This document shows, piece after piece, positions 12,268 to 24,463 of a DNA stretch of 64,000 nucleotides (within the stretch, counting starts at the first letter, position 1; each line of letters opens with the position of its first letter). This DNA comes from Sweltsa coloradensis (lineage: Eukaryota; Arthropoda; Insecta; Plecoptera; Chloroperlidae): the NCBI GenBank assembly GCA_024449915.1, contig JAMZAV010000027.1:496001-560000 (forward strand). Direction: 5' to 3'. Both the position numbers and the translations under genes were made by a program. Below the pieces are notes generated by a model. The model saw only the letters and a program-made list of their open reading frames with translations. It was not told the DNA's origin and made no database searches.

Positions 12268-13894
12268 GGACTGGAGGCCATCACGAATTTATTAACATTT
12301 CAATTGACTACTAGAAATAAATTTATCGTGCAGAAAGAAGGACATTATTTTTTACCTCATGAAATGCGCTGAAGTTCAAGATTTTAAACTGAAATCTTTT
12401 GGCGAAGAGTATACCTTCTTACAAATGAGGGTCGCTCGCCAGTTAACGTCGTTTGAAGTAATGAATAAGGAAGGATATTCGTACATTCGTAACGTGTAAC
12501 TCGTGAGCTGGGCCATGCATTCTTGATAGCCAAGCAAGCAATTTCCGTGAGCTTCCTATTTCAACAATCACATGCTTCTTCCTTTCTTCCGTATTGGCTG
12601 TTGTTTTTGTCCAATAACGTTCTAAAACCTTCACAGGCCAATCTATTCCCGCAGCTTTGTTGTAGCTATCGAGTGTAAATAAGCCCCATGGGTTTCAGAA
12701 AGTTTGTAAATGATCATTATAGGCGTGGGAACTATTTTTTATTAATGAAACAAATAAGAAGAAGCTTAACCCTTTATATGCAGTGTAATATTATAAAACT
12801 ACACTTTGGCAAACATAATCAATACACACCAATGAGTCATATAAGAAAATATGAGGGAAACAAACAAAACTTTGTTTGAAAAATAAAAACCGGCAACAAG
12901 TACAAATTCAAAATTGAAACTGATATTTATAATTACAATTATAACCAATTATCTACATGACGTGCGTTTTAAACTTTTAGCACATAAATGAAAGCATTTC
13001 CCTAAATCAATCACTAAGTTTACAGAAGGTTGCAAGTCAAAACAAGAGTGAATATTAGCATGTGACAATCACTCCATATTTGAGAAAAGAAATAAGAATT
13101 TCGTATTAAAAGTTGGGCTTAAATAATAATCTTTCAGTCTTGTTTCCTTATATTGTTCTCAGTTGTAAAATATTGAACGTTAATAAAATGATGTGATATT
13201 AGGATACGCGCTACTTGCTTGCGTCTTCACCTGGAACGATGCTCTCTCTGTCTCTCCACCGGCGTTTTATTAAAATTTAATGAGTATGAATATTGCTGCT
13301 CGTGGTATTACATTCCCATCCTTGAAAATGTATGTATAAGCTTTAAAGTTTCCACATCACGGTATTCCGTCATTGAAAATTGCTTGGTTAGCTGAAATTG
13401 TTGGGGACTTTGCTTCGTTTAGTTATCAAACAACACTTGATATTACGCTGTGAAAGTTACCCTTGCAGTTCTCGTTGTGTGCACATTTTACAAGATTACT
13501 CAAACGTAATGCAAGGATAAAGCGTGTTTTCTCGCGATCCCATAAATATCGTTGTTTCCGTATTTTGTAAAGAAGTGCTTAGTATGTGCTCCACTTATAA
13601 CAATATTATGCTGTTGGTAGCTGCATCTGATTAATGTACTTGAACACGTCAAGTTGCGGACGAAACTGCTGCGTGCTATAAATTACAAAATAAAATTGTG
13701 CTGAATAGCACAATTGAAAAACAAAATGACTTCCTTTTCGTCTTCTAGGAGGGGCCTATATTAGACCTAAATTTATCTTTCGCTTTACACGCCACGTTAT
13801 TTTATTTGTTCATCATATTTTCACAAACGAATGTGTGTTGTTGTTTCTCGATTAGGTTGGTCGGGAAACACTCCCGTAGGTATAATTGTTATTA
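12268..13894. other. non-coding stretch
   Basis: No exon or element ends recognised. The sequence is AT-rich with no open frame above about 65 codons that carries a motif. The interval ends at the Helentron-like element beginning at 13895. Confidence 0.5.
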
Positions 13895-14380
13895 TTGGAT
13901 GAGCGTAGCGAGCGTAGCGAGCGAAGCGAAGATTCCATTTCACTACACTGGAGAAAAAAATCCGGAATGTTTTTTTTTTTTTTTTCTTTCTTTTTTTTTT
14001 TTGTATTTTTGTGTGTCTGTGAACACGATTCCGGCTAAACCATAACTCCAATTGAGATGAAATTTTATGGAGGTCTATGAAATCTCTGAACGAAGAACTG
14101 CACGGAGGGAAAAATCGATTGAAAAATTATTTCTCGTGAAAATCGCAATTTTACGATTTTTTTCGATTTTTAAATAAATTCTTCGACTTATAACATCTAC
14201 ATGCTTTATCCGATTGTAGTGATTTTTTCACAGAACCTTAATTTTATGAATTTATATATTTGTGTGAAATTTGAGCGTGATCGAAAAATTTTCTATTCAA
14301 AAAATCGCAATTTTATGCTTTTTTCGTTTAAAAAAAATACGCTCATCCATCAACGCGGCGGGACTTAAGCGTTTTCCTAG
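13895..14380 (+). mobile_element. Helentron-like element, subfamily 1, copy A1 (486 bp)
   Basis: It starts TTGGATGAGCGTAGCGAGCG and ends with CGCTCATCC…GGGACTTAAGCG then CCTAG. GGATGAGCG near the start and CGCTCATCC near the end are subterminal inverted repeats. It lies between an A and a T with no target duplication, and the 3' CTAG matches the Helitron/Helentron end rule. Inside are a T-rich run, AAATTTTATGGAGG and a unit of about 160 bp that is tandemly duplicated in the longer relative at 61159-61951. There is no coding capacity. The Helentron assignment is by structure only. Confidence 0.72.
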
Positions 14381-14392
14381 TTTACTACAATT

Positions 14393-14550
14393 TAGAAATT
14401 AAAAAAGTCCGCCCCAACCGGAATTCGAACCACGGATCTCCCACATACCAGGCGAGCGTACCCGTCCTGATGGTCTAGTGGTAAGACGCTCGCCTGGAAT
14501 GCGGGAGACCCATGGTTCGAATCCCGTAAGGGTGGACTTTTTTAATTTCT
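14393..14550. repeat. fold-back pair of tRNA-like sequences sharing one tail
   Basis: On the plus strand, 14464-14537 resembles a tRNA. The D arm GTCT-loop-AGAC is intact (A box TGGTCTAGTGG), the anticodon stem is CTCGC/GCGGG with a CTGGAAT loop (anticodon GGA if real), and a B box GGTTCGAATCC follows. The acceptor stem is poorly paired, so it is not a working tRNA gene. On the minus strand, 14405-14459 is the 3' half of a close relative. Both halves run outward into TTTTTTAATTTCT, making the whole locus an inverted repeat. Confidence 0.7.
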
Positions 14551-15117
14551 GAATGGTAAAAATAGTGTTGTTGTTATTGTTAGACTAGATTGCATTAATC
14601 TTTTAACAATTCCTATAAAACGTAATATTTGGCCTCTATAATATTATACAATAAATTCTTACAAAAATAAACACATACTATGCAATAATACAATATTATT
14701 TAATTCAATTTTCTGCTTAATTGACCATCGGGGATTCCACATCAAAATTGCGAGACTCGTAGAGAGTTGACATGTGTTATGGTTTAATAAACATCTTCCA
14801 AATATAATGTACGCCCTGCTTAAAGAAGTAAAACAAGGGCCTGATATACAACGATATTCGATTCTCAATGTACGTAATGTAAAGAAAGATACGTGAGCAT
14901 AATACGAGAAACAATTACGGTTCACGGTTGTAAAAAGCAGAGAGAGTTTTTATCCCAACTTTGATTATTTTAAGCTACACATAAGAAGTTATTTTATTGA
15001 AGCACCGCACAGTACTTTTGTACTTGGCGATGTTCTTTGGATAATTTTAAAGACATATTATTTAGATTCCTTTTAAATTCTAAAATCTGGAAAATATCAC
15101 GATCACAGTAATATTAT
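14551..15117. other. non-coding stretch
   Basis: AT-rich and without supported features. The 88-codon minus-strand frame at 14659-14925 has no recognisable motif. Confidence 0.5.
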
Positions 15118-15164
<47 letters not shown>

Positions 15165-15272
15165 TTCAAATTTAAGGCTTTCGCGGCCCGGTAAATAATT
15201 AACACAATTTATTGGTTAATTAATTAAAGCAGATTCGACGCGGCGAAATGTCCCGACCAATAAATTGTGTTA

Positions 15273-15317
<45 letters not shown>
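15118..15317. repeat. (TAA)n microsatellite split by a hairpin fragment
   Basis: (TAA)n runs lie at about 15118-15164 and 15273-15317. Between them is a segment of roughly 110 bases with a 19-bp inverted pair, AATTAACACAATTTATTGG (15197-15215) and its complement (15257-15275). It also has TTTCGCGGCCCG at 15180 and CGGCGAAATGTCCCGA at 15241. The TTTCGCGGCCCG word recurs beside the TA microsatellite at 58999, and the second word recurs near 55960. I suspect a Penelope-like terminal fragment inserted in a microsatellite. Confidence 0.6.
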
Positions 15318-15318
<1 letters not shown>

Positions 15319-15844
15319 TTTGTGCACAAATTCGATTCTTTACGAGAATCTTTTAATTAAATATTGCTAAGTTTTTAAGTCTATCAAGATTCCCGAGAAA
15401 ACACAAAAATGTCTCTGATTTCTTCTTCGGAAACTTCAGTTCGGGCAGTATGTGGGCCCAACTGACCCAATTGCTTATCGGATAATATAATTTACTCACT
15501 AACTTTTTCCATTAGTCTCTTCTTTCATTTCCATTTTTCGTTTCTTTTCTTTCAAGAATATCTCTTATTATAAATGTTGATAGTTTCACATTTAAATTGC
15601 TAATTTCAAATGTGTTTATAGAGAGACATTTATTATTTTGTGAATGTTTATTGTATATTTTAATGTATATAAATATGTTGTCTGTCCATGCACTTGTGGA
15701 GTATTTTGTACTCTGTTGTAATATGCATTATAATAAATAAATAAAAAATACTCTTCTATGTCTACAGATTTGTCTTCCACATTATTATCTAACCGTATAA
15801 AGAAACAAATAAAAAAACTACATGTCGCGTTGTTGTCCTTCCAG

Positions 15845-16048
15845 GCCGGCGGCTACTGGAGGCTACCTGGTGGCTGGACGATGAACTGCTGGACGGAGTG
15901 GCCGAGATCTCAACAGACAGTTTGACCATCAACCGGCTGTTTGTCCCCAATGTGAACCGCACCTTGTGGGAGCGCCATCTACAGTGTCGTGCAAAGAACT
16001 CAAACCTAGCCGCTCCCGTAGTCAGAGACGTTCCACTAGAAGTATTCC
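15845..16048 (+). CDS. Sidestep-like immunoglobulin receptor, exon a (second half of Ig domain 2)
   Basis: Internal exon of a cell-surface protein resembling insect Sidestep (Side) family members, which act as partners for Beat proteins in motor-axon guidance. The acceptor is TTGTCCTTCCAG and the donor is GTAAGT at 16049. Two bases at the start complete a split codon and one base is left at the end (phase 1). The translation has WWLDDELLDG, with the Ig core tryptophan of strand C, then SLTINRLFV and LQCRAKNSNLAAP, with the strand-F cysteine and the N-N-L-A-P sequence typical of Side proteins, ending DVPLEVF. About 68 residues. The frame stays open past the donor to 16332, but that is intron. 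The preceding exon, with the signal peptide and Ig1, was not found upstream. Paralogue identity is undecided. Confidence 0.87.
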
Positions 16049-17835
16049 GTAAGTTACGCACTTCGTATAGTGTCTGTGAAACCACAGATATAGGTAACTC
16101 TATGTTGATGATGCAGGATCATTGTATTAAGCAAGACATCAAAATTATTAAAAACCGTGCTAGTTTAAACAAAACAATGTTATGTTATTTTTGTTATAGA
16201 TTGTTAAGACACTCCTTGTGTGCCCTTTTCCAACCAACTAAAGCACATTTTAATATTTTAAATCAACAAATAAAACTTTTGAACAAAATTATAAAATGCG
16301 TTAAAACTCACGAATGGAATGTACCAATTTAAGTCAAGTTATTTACAATAGACACTTACCGGTACTTTAAACGAATATATCCCCCCCCCCCACCTCCTAA
16401 AACAAAAGTATATCATTTGTATAACTTTGATTAAAATAACGGTGACTCTTTATTTAAAAAAAAAATCACTCAAGTACAATCGTTGCCGTACAAAACATTT
16501 CTAATTGCAATATTAGTATTTCTTCCTAATTATTAAGATTAATAACTTTTATTTCCCGTTATTTAATACAATAAAATTCAAATTTATGTTGAACATATTC
16601 AGTGTTATAAAGCATACTGAGATAAAAGAAACAAAAATCATCGTTATTATGTGCGTGCACACCATTTGTATTTGTTGCCATTCTTCAATTCCACTGGAAA
16701 TTTTTCTAACGCATACAATGAATTATCGACGCAAGTAGTCAAGGAAATAACATCAACAGCAAAAGCGTGATCTTAACTGCCATTGTACTGTATTAGCGGC
16801 GAATTTATTATCTACAAACATTGCCATGTGTAGGCAGATATGTTCTTTTATTATGGAATATTATAATAGCCGAACCATTGAATCTTATACATATGATGAC
16901 TGCCAACCATATATTTAAATGTAACATGTTTCAATTCAAAGATTGTTTTAAATTTGAAAAATTTCAATGTGCACTTATCATTTTTATTTCGTCAATTTTT
17001 AAGTCCGCCCGGTCGTCTAATGTGACTATAACAATTTGAAAGAGCAGATGGCTTTTCTCTTTTATAGGACAGAATTATGTTTATTGTTTTGAGTTCCTGG
17101 TAACCGTGTTTAATGGCACAAAGAATCCTAAAGCCATAGGCAAGTTTCTTCCAAGCGATGGTAGGCCTACCTATTTCGGCCAATAAAAGAAACACAGAAT
17201 AGCTGAGAAGACAGATTCGCCAAGAGGTCAAATACTAAAATGAGAGAATAAAAAAAATGATAAAAGGGAAATGATTCTTACAAAGACAGTTAATACCCAA
17301 CGTAAACTCACCATAGAGCTAACATGGAATATTTTTTAAAGGCTTACAAGTTTCTTTCTTTCGTTGACAGAGCCTCATTAGTTTGCAAAATCGCCTTTTG
17401 GATTGTGATTGTTTGTGAGCTTGTTTGGTCGTATGCTACAGTTCACTTTTATGAACCAACCTAGTTATTCTTGTGATAACTTAAGATCTCAATTTGGTTG
17501 AATACTAGATCAACAATCAAATATAAATCCATGATAAACCTTGTAATACCAACCACATAAAACATAAGCACTTATATCTCCACCTCTCACTCACACACAT
17601 ACTCGGACACAAACACACAATGCACAGTACATTTACGACCATTTAATTCGGTATGTAATTATTGAGATTTTTTTATCCTAGTGTTAATTTAAGTTCTTAT
17701 TATTTGTGTTTGTTTCTGTTTTAAGTTATGTTATGCTAAAAAAATATAATGTTATGCCTCGCACAAACTCTCATATTAAATACTTTTATATTCTAATGCA
17801 CTTGTGAGACACCCGTCCCGTTGTCAATAAAGAAT
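16049..17835. other. start of long intron, non-coding
   Basis: First part of the roughly 27.9-kb intron between the exons ending at 16048 and starting at 43935. It holds a poly-C run at about 16381-16391 and otherwise AT-rich unique-looking sequence. No exon recognised. Confidence 0.5.
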
Positions 17836-17872
17836 AAGTAATTAAATAATAATAATAATAATAAAAATAATA

Positions 17873-17933
<61 letters not shown>

Positions 17934-17941
17934 AATAAATC
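17836..17941. repeat. (TAA)n microsatellite
   Basis: Imperfect run of ATA/TAA trinucleotides with a few interruptions, including ATAAAAATAA and TACTAATAATAA. Confidence 0.95.
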
Positions 17942-18167
17942 ATTGTTTAAAATATAATATTAATAACGTATTATATTAAATTTGTTATTTAATGTACAAA
18001 ATATTAAAAATAACATAGGATGGTAATTCAGAAGAAAAATTGATTTATATGAAATTATACACAGGAAAATAAGCTTCGTTTTTTCACACATAGTACACAC
18101 CAACGCTATAACTCAGGATTTCGTTGTTTTGTCAGTGTTATTGGAACTGATTTAAAACCTTGTTTAA

Positions 18168-18809
18168 AGGGGCTAAAAAAAAACAAAAATTATTTATACT
18201 ACACTTAAATGACCGTTTTAAAAATTATATCTGACAACTTAAAAAATTATATCTTGTAACTGTGATTTAACACGACTTTTTAATTTTTTTGATCCAGAAA
18301 TTAACGAAAATTGGTGTTTTGGAAAATTTCCTAAATCGGCTTTAACCTGCTTCTTTTTTGGTCCACATAGATACTAGTGCATAGAACCAATCTAAAATGC
18401 CCCTTTATAATATCGTGTCTTGAAACTGTGCCCAAATATACCCTCAAACACGCAAAAATATGCATTCCAAAATCACACCCCAACTTGGTAATCAGCATAT
18501 TTTGACCGAACTACTTGCCCAAATTACAAAACAACATATAGACAATTTACAGAAAAGGCTGTCGAGTACGTCAATAATGGACAATATTTTTTTGGATCAA
18601 AATCCTCCAAGGTCACGGGGCATAAAGATCGTCCCCATGTTATTTCTTATGGGAGATTTTTGCCGATGGGACCTAGCTCGAAAAATGTCATGTTTGACAA
18701 TTTTTTGGGAGGTCATGGTGGCCCCAATAATTTTTCCGTTAATTGCTAAATTCATTACTAGTTAGCCTGAATGAAATATATTTTTTAAGTTTAGCGGTTA
18801 AATACCCCT
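18168..18809 (+). mobile_element. TTAA-flanked MITE family E, copy 2 (642 bp)
   Basis: Both ends have the form TTAA-AGGGG…CCCCT-TTAA, with TTAA at 18164-18167 and 18810-18813. TTAA duplication is the habit of piggyBac-type elements. The body matches the reverse complement of 8670-9243. A 101-codon frame (18460-18765) covers the shared part but has no transposase motif and does not keep one frame in the other copy. Confidence 0.75.
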
Positions 18810-18813
18810 TTAA

Positions 18814-21800
18814 AGCAATTTGGAAGTTATTGTAATGTGACAATTTTTAAGATAACGTTACACATCATAAATCGTTTCTAACAGTGAGTTTTCAAATATT
18901 CGTTGTAAATCACTACCGACGCAAAACGGGACGTTTATAAATGAACAATCAGTAAAATTACCAACGTTTTTAATGAACATTTGTATAAATGATAAATTCT
19001 TAATTCATACATTGATGTTAATTTGCATAATGTATACTTATGACAGATAATAATTATTACACATAATCTTGATTTTTAAACCATTATATGGAAATATGGA
19101 AAAAAAGTCATCAGGCAGGTAGGTAGGCTGGTGGAAGGTTTCACGTGTGGAAGTGGCAAGGCAAACTCTCATGTTTTAACACTACTAGTGGTAGGGAATA
19201 AATAAAAACTGTTCTACTCTATGATGCATGAGCATAGAGGGAGGCGTGCGCCATGTGTTCGTCACAAGAACATTGAATTAGTGTGGGGCGCTGAAGCCGT
19301 CCGTCCAACTGTACTCTCAAAGCCGGCTAGTCATTACCACAAGGTAACGAAGTAAGCTCATCCAACATCCAACTCATCCACTCAGCTTAGTTGGCTACCT
19401 TCTTTTTCTACATTAGCTACCTACTTCCTTTTCTCTATTCCATCCCAATTAACTTGGTCGTAACTCCTTTCAGGGTTTCATTCGGACATCGACTATAGCT
19501 GCTCTTATGTATGTTTGTGTGACATTGGATCCTTGTTTCATGACACACAGAGTATTTCCCATATATCCCTCCCGTATTGCCTCAAAGCCACAAGGAAATA
19601 TAATTGCAAGTAGAAATCGTATAATAGAAATTTCTCAAAACTAGCAAATTAAGTTCTAATGTGTCGGACAATTCCCGCCACAGGCAATCCTGACTAAAGA
19701 TTCTTCGTAGGTCAAACTCACTCAAAAGACTTTGCTGACGAACCCTTGAATATCATTTTTCCAATTATCAATTATCCTCACACTTATTTTCTAGGTTAGT
19801 AATAAAAAGTACCACTTGAAAGCTTTTCTTAAAGATTTATTACGATTTATGAACTACCTGCATATATCATTATATATGTTTTTAATATTTACCTACCTTT
19901 AATCTTTTCACTCTATTATTATTGTTACTCTAAAAGGTTTGGTTTACGTGCTTTATCCAATGGTAAGACATACCTTGAGATAACTCTTACCTTTCAGTAC
20001 ATTTCATTTCATATCCTCATACTTCTAAATGTTCTGTCTTTAGACGTATCTTCGTATTTACAAACGCATAGTGCCAATGTATCCGCCATCGTTCATCACG
20101 TGACTGAGAAATTACAACAAATAATTTCATATTTTAAAGATATATTTTTGTTCAAAATATTTCATAGAATGTTGAGTGAATTCTCTTATTTCAAAATCCC
20201 GTAATATGAATGTAACAATAATTGCATTATTTTTTCTAATTGGTTTTAAACATCATTGCAAATAATATTCGCACTTTAAAAGTTACAACGGCGCATTAAA
20301 ATGTATCTAATCTCTGATATTTCAAATATATTCTTCTTGCCATTCAATATAACACGTATTTATCATATCACAAACGAAGGTTAAATAGTAAGTTCGCAAC
20401 ATCCAGTGTTCAGCGTTACCCTTGCCTTAGTAGTCACGTCATAGAAATACTCATACATCCAATACTGTTTCCTGTTTCATTGTATACTTCCATATTTTCC
20501 ACTTTTCTTTGCGCTATGAACAGGATAGCGAAGTGAATGTAATGAAAAATAAACAGAAGGGAACAAACAGTTTAAATGATATCATGCGATGCGTAGCTAT
20601 GCGAATCTTGAGATGAATGCCATACCGACCATAATGAATATGGAACGAATTGCCAATCCCCTGCCAGTAACACATTAATAAATACAAGGAAATTATAATT
20701 TGAGCATCCCGTGTGATATTGAAGGACGCGTTCCCTCTGTTTATTATTGGCCGTTGTCTGTCTCAACAAGCGTGATGAGAAACTGCTTGCCAAGTCAAAC
20801 AAGTGACGGCAAATTAGGGAAATAGCCATATCGCACGGTTGTGTAGGGGATGACGGAATAAATTGGTTCGCCTACATTCTAGGCTAGAAGGAATATTGCA
20901 CCGGGAAACATCTATCTCGTCACACGGAACAATAAATACGAGCACTACTAAACTTTCTTTATAATGCGCGCTTCGTTTCAAGCATATCTATAGGAAACAA
21001 AACATAGTATGGTCTTATACTTGGTTACAATCCTACCTATTCTAGTTTTTTAATCAATTCTTTCATTTGTCCAAATGAGCACATGCTAGGTATCTAATTA
21101 TGGTATTAATTTGTTAAACGGTTTTATCGCCTTTGTAAAAATTTAAAATTAAGAACGAACTATGTAAAAATGGATTTAAAAAATACATTTTTGGTAAATA
21201 ATATATTCTTAATGAAAGAGCACTACATATGTATGATCACACGACACGGCTTATGACTAATTTTGTACAATAAATATTAATGTGTTTGGAATAGAATTTC
21301 AAGGTCCATGTGATAAGGATGTTCCAATTGGAAACAACGTGCAATATTAAGAGTATTCACCTCAACTATCCGGATGGAAGTCCCGTGTATCATCAATGAG
21401 CTTCGGCCTTCGTGTTTAATATTTGGTTCGAGCTCAATTACAACAAGCGAAGATAGAGAGAGAGAGATCGAGAGAGAGAAGTCCACAATTGTCACTTGTG
21501 AAAGTCGACTAGCTCGAGGAGGGTTGAACAATCCTATTATCAACATTGAAATATTATATTGACAAAGGTCACATCCAAGCAGCAACCACCGCGGTGAAGC
21601 GTCTCGATTGCGTCTATGTTAAACAGTTTTGCCCTCTCCTTAGATTACGTAATTATATACGCCCAGTCCGTCTTAGTGCTTTATGGTAATAAGCTTCTTA
21701 TTGCCATAATTCAAATAATCAGCTTGACAAATAACGAGCCTATTTGCATGGCAGTGCCTGGCGATGAACGAGAAAACTAGGGTGGCTGTAAGGAGATAGA

Positions 21801-22859
21801 TTGTAGCGCTTCAAGGAAACTGGAACCTCCCTTGAGGCCAGTAAATGGAGTTCTAATTAAATCCACGACACCACAGCAAGCATAGTGCCGACCATAGACA
21901 AGGATGAGAGCAGGGAAACTATTCGGGAACAATGGGCCAATGTCTCGCACTGTTGGAGTCTCACACACAGCTTTGCGGCTAGCGAGCGATACCAAGGGAA
22001 TCCTCTGATACGTAACAATTTCTCAATTAGGACTCCGCTGCAGTTTTAATAGACGACGAAATGTCCCTCTAGATTCTTATTAAATACACGCGGTATAGCA
22101 GCTCCGGTAGTGGCTAACCAGATTTATTGATTGGGTGGTTGAAGAGTTGTTTGATTTCTCGCCGAGATTGCACGACGAAGACGATCCGAGTGGAGCGACC
22201 AAGGAGGCAGTGACTAACGACACAATCTAGTTAGGGGAAATCACACTTAGTTAATTAGTCGCACCTCGCTGGGCCTATTTCAACAAACTTTACTCGTTTC
22301 CTCGACGTACATATCTGTGCATTCACGCTTTACTGATAGGCTTGTTTCATATAGACAATGCACACAATGCCATGAGAATTAAACTGCAAACACAGCTTTT
22401 AAAACAAATGTGAACTAAAATCTGTGAAATATCTATTGTGTCATTTTAAATACATACTTTAGTTTGATATTGCGAGTATCCTCTTTTAATCAATCTCATA
22501 AGTTTATTTAAGTTACATTATTTTAACTACATCATGAATTAATTAGGCCTATGATTAGTATTATAATATAAAAGTTGTATTTAAAATAATATATTTGACA
22601 ATAAATACAATAAAGACAATAAAAACCTTTTCAAACATTCATTGAACATCGATTCCCGCTTAAGTCAGAAGTTTTTAAACTTCTGATTTGGACCTAAGTC
22701 CATCAGTTCTTGTCTTAGGAGTTTGTAAACGGTGACTTTGGAGCCGTCCTAACAACGAAGCACATAATAAATTAGAGTTGTTCTGAATCGGCCTTGTTGA
22801 TTCTGGCGTTGATTCGCAGGTTTTCGCACTGTCCATACCACTGATTGCTATATTTCCTA
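18814..22859. other. intronic stretch without supported gene
   Basis: No exon or clear element ends. Local items are a (GA)n-rich run at about 21451-21480 and a short hairpin CAGAAGTTT-AAACTTCTG at about 22668-22686. The part from about 21990 to 22320 is visibly richer in G+C and free of repeats. It could be conserved regulatory sequence, but nothing in it proves that. Confidence 0.45.
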
Positions 22860-23637
22860 CTAGGAAAACGCTAAAGTCCCGCCGCGTTGATGGATGAGCG
22901 GTTTTTTGTAAGTTTTTTGTTTGCGTTTTTTGCGTTTGTTTGCACTTTTCCTTTGCAAGTGCTTTTTGAATGCATTGTAGGTGATTGTTGTCAAGTTTCT
23001 ATTGTTATACTTGTTAATTGGTATTATAAACCTCAAAAAACTCATATTAAAACCTTTGTTTCTGTGGATTCTGACTAACTTTTTCAACTTTTTCTTTCAA
23101 AAGGTACATCACCATAACCTTAATGTCCATGTGAAATCTGAACATTGTAGTCCCACTCGTTTGGTCAGAATCGGTCCAAATGTGACGAAAATATCGCACT
23201 AAAAATTGAAAAACTAATATTAAAACCTTTATTTCTATAGATTCTAGCTAACTTTTTCAACTTTTTCTTTAAAAGGGTACTTCAACACCATAATCTTAAT
23301 GTCCATGTGAAATATGAACGTTGTAGCCCCACCCGTTTGGTCAGAATCGGCCCAAATGTGACGAAAATATCGCACTAAAAATCGAAAAAAATCGTAAAAG
23401 TACGATATTCATGAGAAATATTTCTTCGATTGTACCCAAAAACAATACACCTCTAAGTTCAGAAAACGAAGGTCCCCTCAAATTTTAATCAAGATCGCAT
23501 ATGCCGTTTGCCCGGAATCGAGCGAACAAACAGACGGAAAAAAAAAAAACAAAACAAAACATTGGAGCTAAATTTTTTGGGGGGTCAGTGAAATTGAAGT
23601 TTTCGCTTCGCTCGCTACGCTCGCTACGCTCATCCAA
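22860..23637 (-). mobile_element. Helentron-like element, copy A5 (778 bp) with internal duplication
   Basis: Minus-strand copy. On the plus strand it begins CTAGGAAAACGCTAAAGTC…GGATGAGCG and ends GCTTCGCTCGCTACGC…CATCCAA. It is flanked on its own strand by A at the 5' side and T at the 3' side. A unit of about 170 bp (from ATTAAAACCTTTGTTTCTGT, about 23048-23215) is repeated at about 23219-23380. This accounts for its greater length than the 598-bp copy at 37609. The tail region (CATTGTAGGTGATTGTTGTC) is shared with the copies at 37609 and 48443. Confidence 0.78.
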
Positions 23638-23740
23638 TCAAAAATATCGATCTTTGGTTGGTTATCGCTCACTCGTCGATTGCGTTGGGGCCTACAGGGT
23701 TGGCTTGGTCGCTTTGATTTAAAGTCCCCCACTGAAAATC

Positions 23741-24060
23741 AGTTATATAACTGAGTGGGTAGACTCTAAATACAATTTATTTATTTATTTTTATTCATAA
23801 TTTTATATATAATGAGTTTGAGTTTTTAGATTTTCGTGGTTAGGATACGGTGCCATTAAAATATTTTACGGTAAAACCACGTACCTTGTTAATATTGCAG
23901 TCCTAGTTGGACGTAGTCGAGTGAATGCAACGTTTCGCCAATGTTTCAATTGGCCTTTTCAGGCGAGCGAAATGTGCTACTAACTCGATATGGTGTGGTT
24001 ATATAAGAGAATACATGAGAGATAAACAATTAATCCATACCATAGACAAGAGTGAAACCA
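23741..24060. repeat. repeat remnants: (TTTA)n tail fragment and Penelope-like terminal fragment
   Basis: At 23741-23800, GTTATATAACTGAGTGGGTAG followed by TTTATTTATTT resembles a diverged end of repeat D (28853, 63329). From about 23905, AACGTTTCGCCAATG…ATTGGCCTTTTCAGGCGAGCG has the arrangement seen in terminal repeats of Penelope-like elements. On the minus strand it reads CTGAAAA-stem-GAAAC, recalling a hammerhead core. A TATATAAG box follows at about 24000. Assignment is tentative. Confidence 0.4.
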
Positions 24061-24463
24061 ATATCTCTTATAATGTCATATGCTGAAGGACCATCGTCCA
24101 CACTAATCGTGTAATCCCAACAGACTAATCAATCATACTAAGGTTAACGTTTTGTTTTAAACGATTTGTAAAGGAAATTTAAGCTAATTGTATGAAAATG
24201 TTGATCACAAATTATGGGTTTAAAACATGTCTACGTAAAATCCAGTTAAACTGATTTTGAAAGAATGAAAGCATTTTTCAAATATATAAGGAAAATATAT
24301 CTTGTGAAATTGATGGACAACAATTGATGAATTTGGTTGACTTGTAGAGATAAAAATACAACACTGGCTGTGAACATGTCCGAATTATTTTGATGGTAGT
24401 ACTCGAGAAAACTGGGTCTACTCTATAAACGATATTAATCAGGCCGGTTTGCCTGCTACAATA

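Noticed and set aside
14464..14537. Functional tRNA gene (anticodon GGA)
   Set aside because: D and anticodon arms pair, but acceptor and T arms pair badly and the locus is a fold-back repeat.
1..15844. Upstream Sidestep-like exons (signal peptide, Ig1, first half of Ig2)
   Set aside because: No segment with a suitable Cys/Trp pattern ending in phase 1 before a donor site was recognised by eye.
15898..16332. 144-codon frame as a complete gene
   Set aside because: Only the part to 16048 matches an Ig domain; a good GTAAGT donor lies there and the rest is intronic read-through.
18460..18765. 101-codon open frame with weak similarity to frames at 8743-8925
   Set aside because: The likeness comes from two copies of the same MITE; the frame is not kept in the other copy and has no transposase motif.
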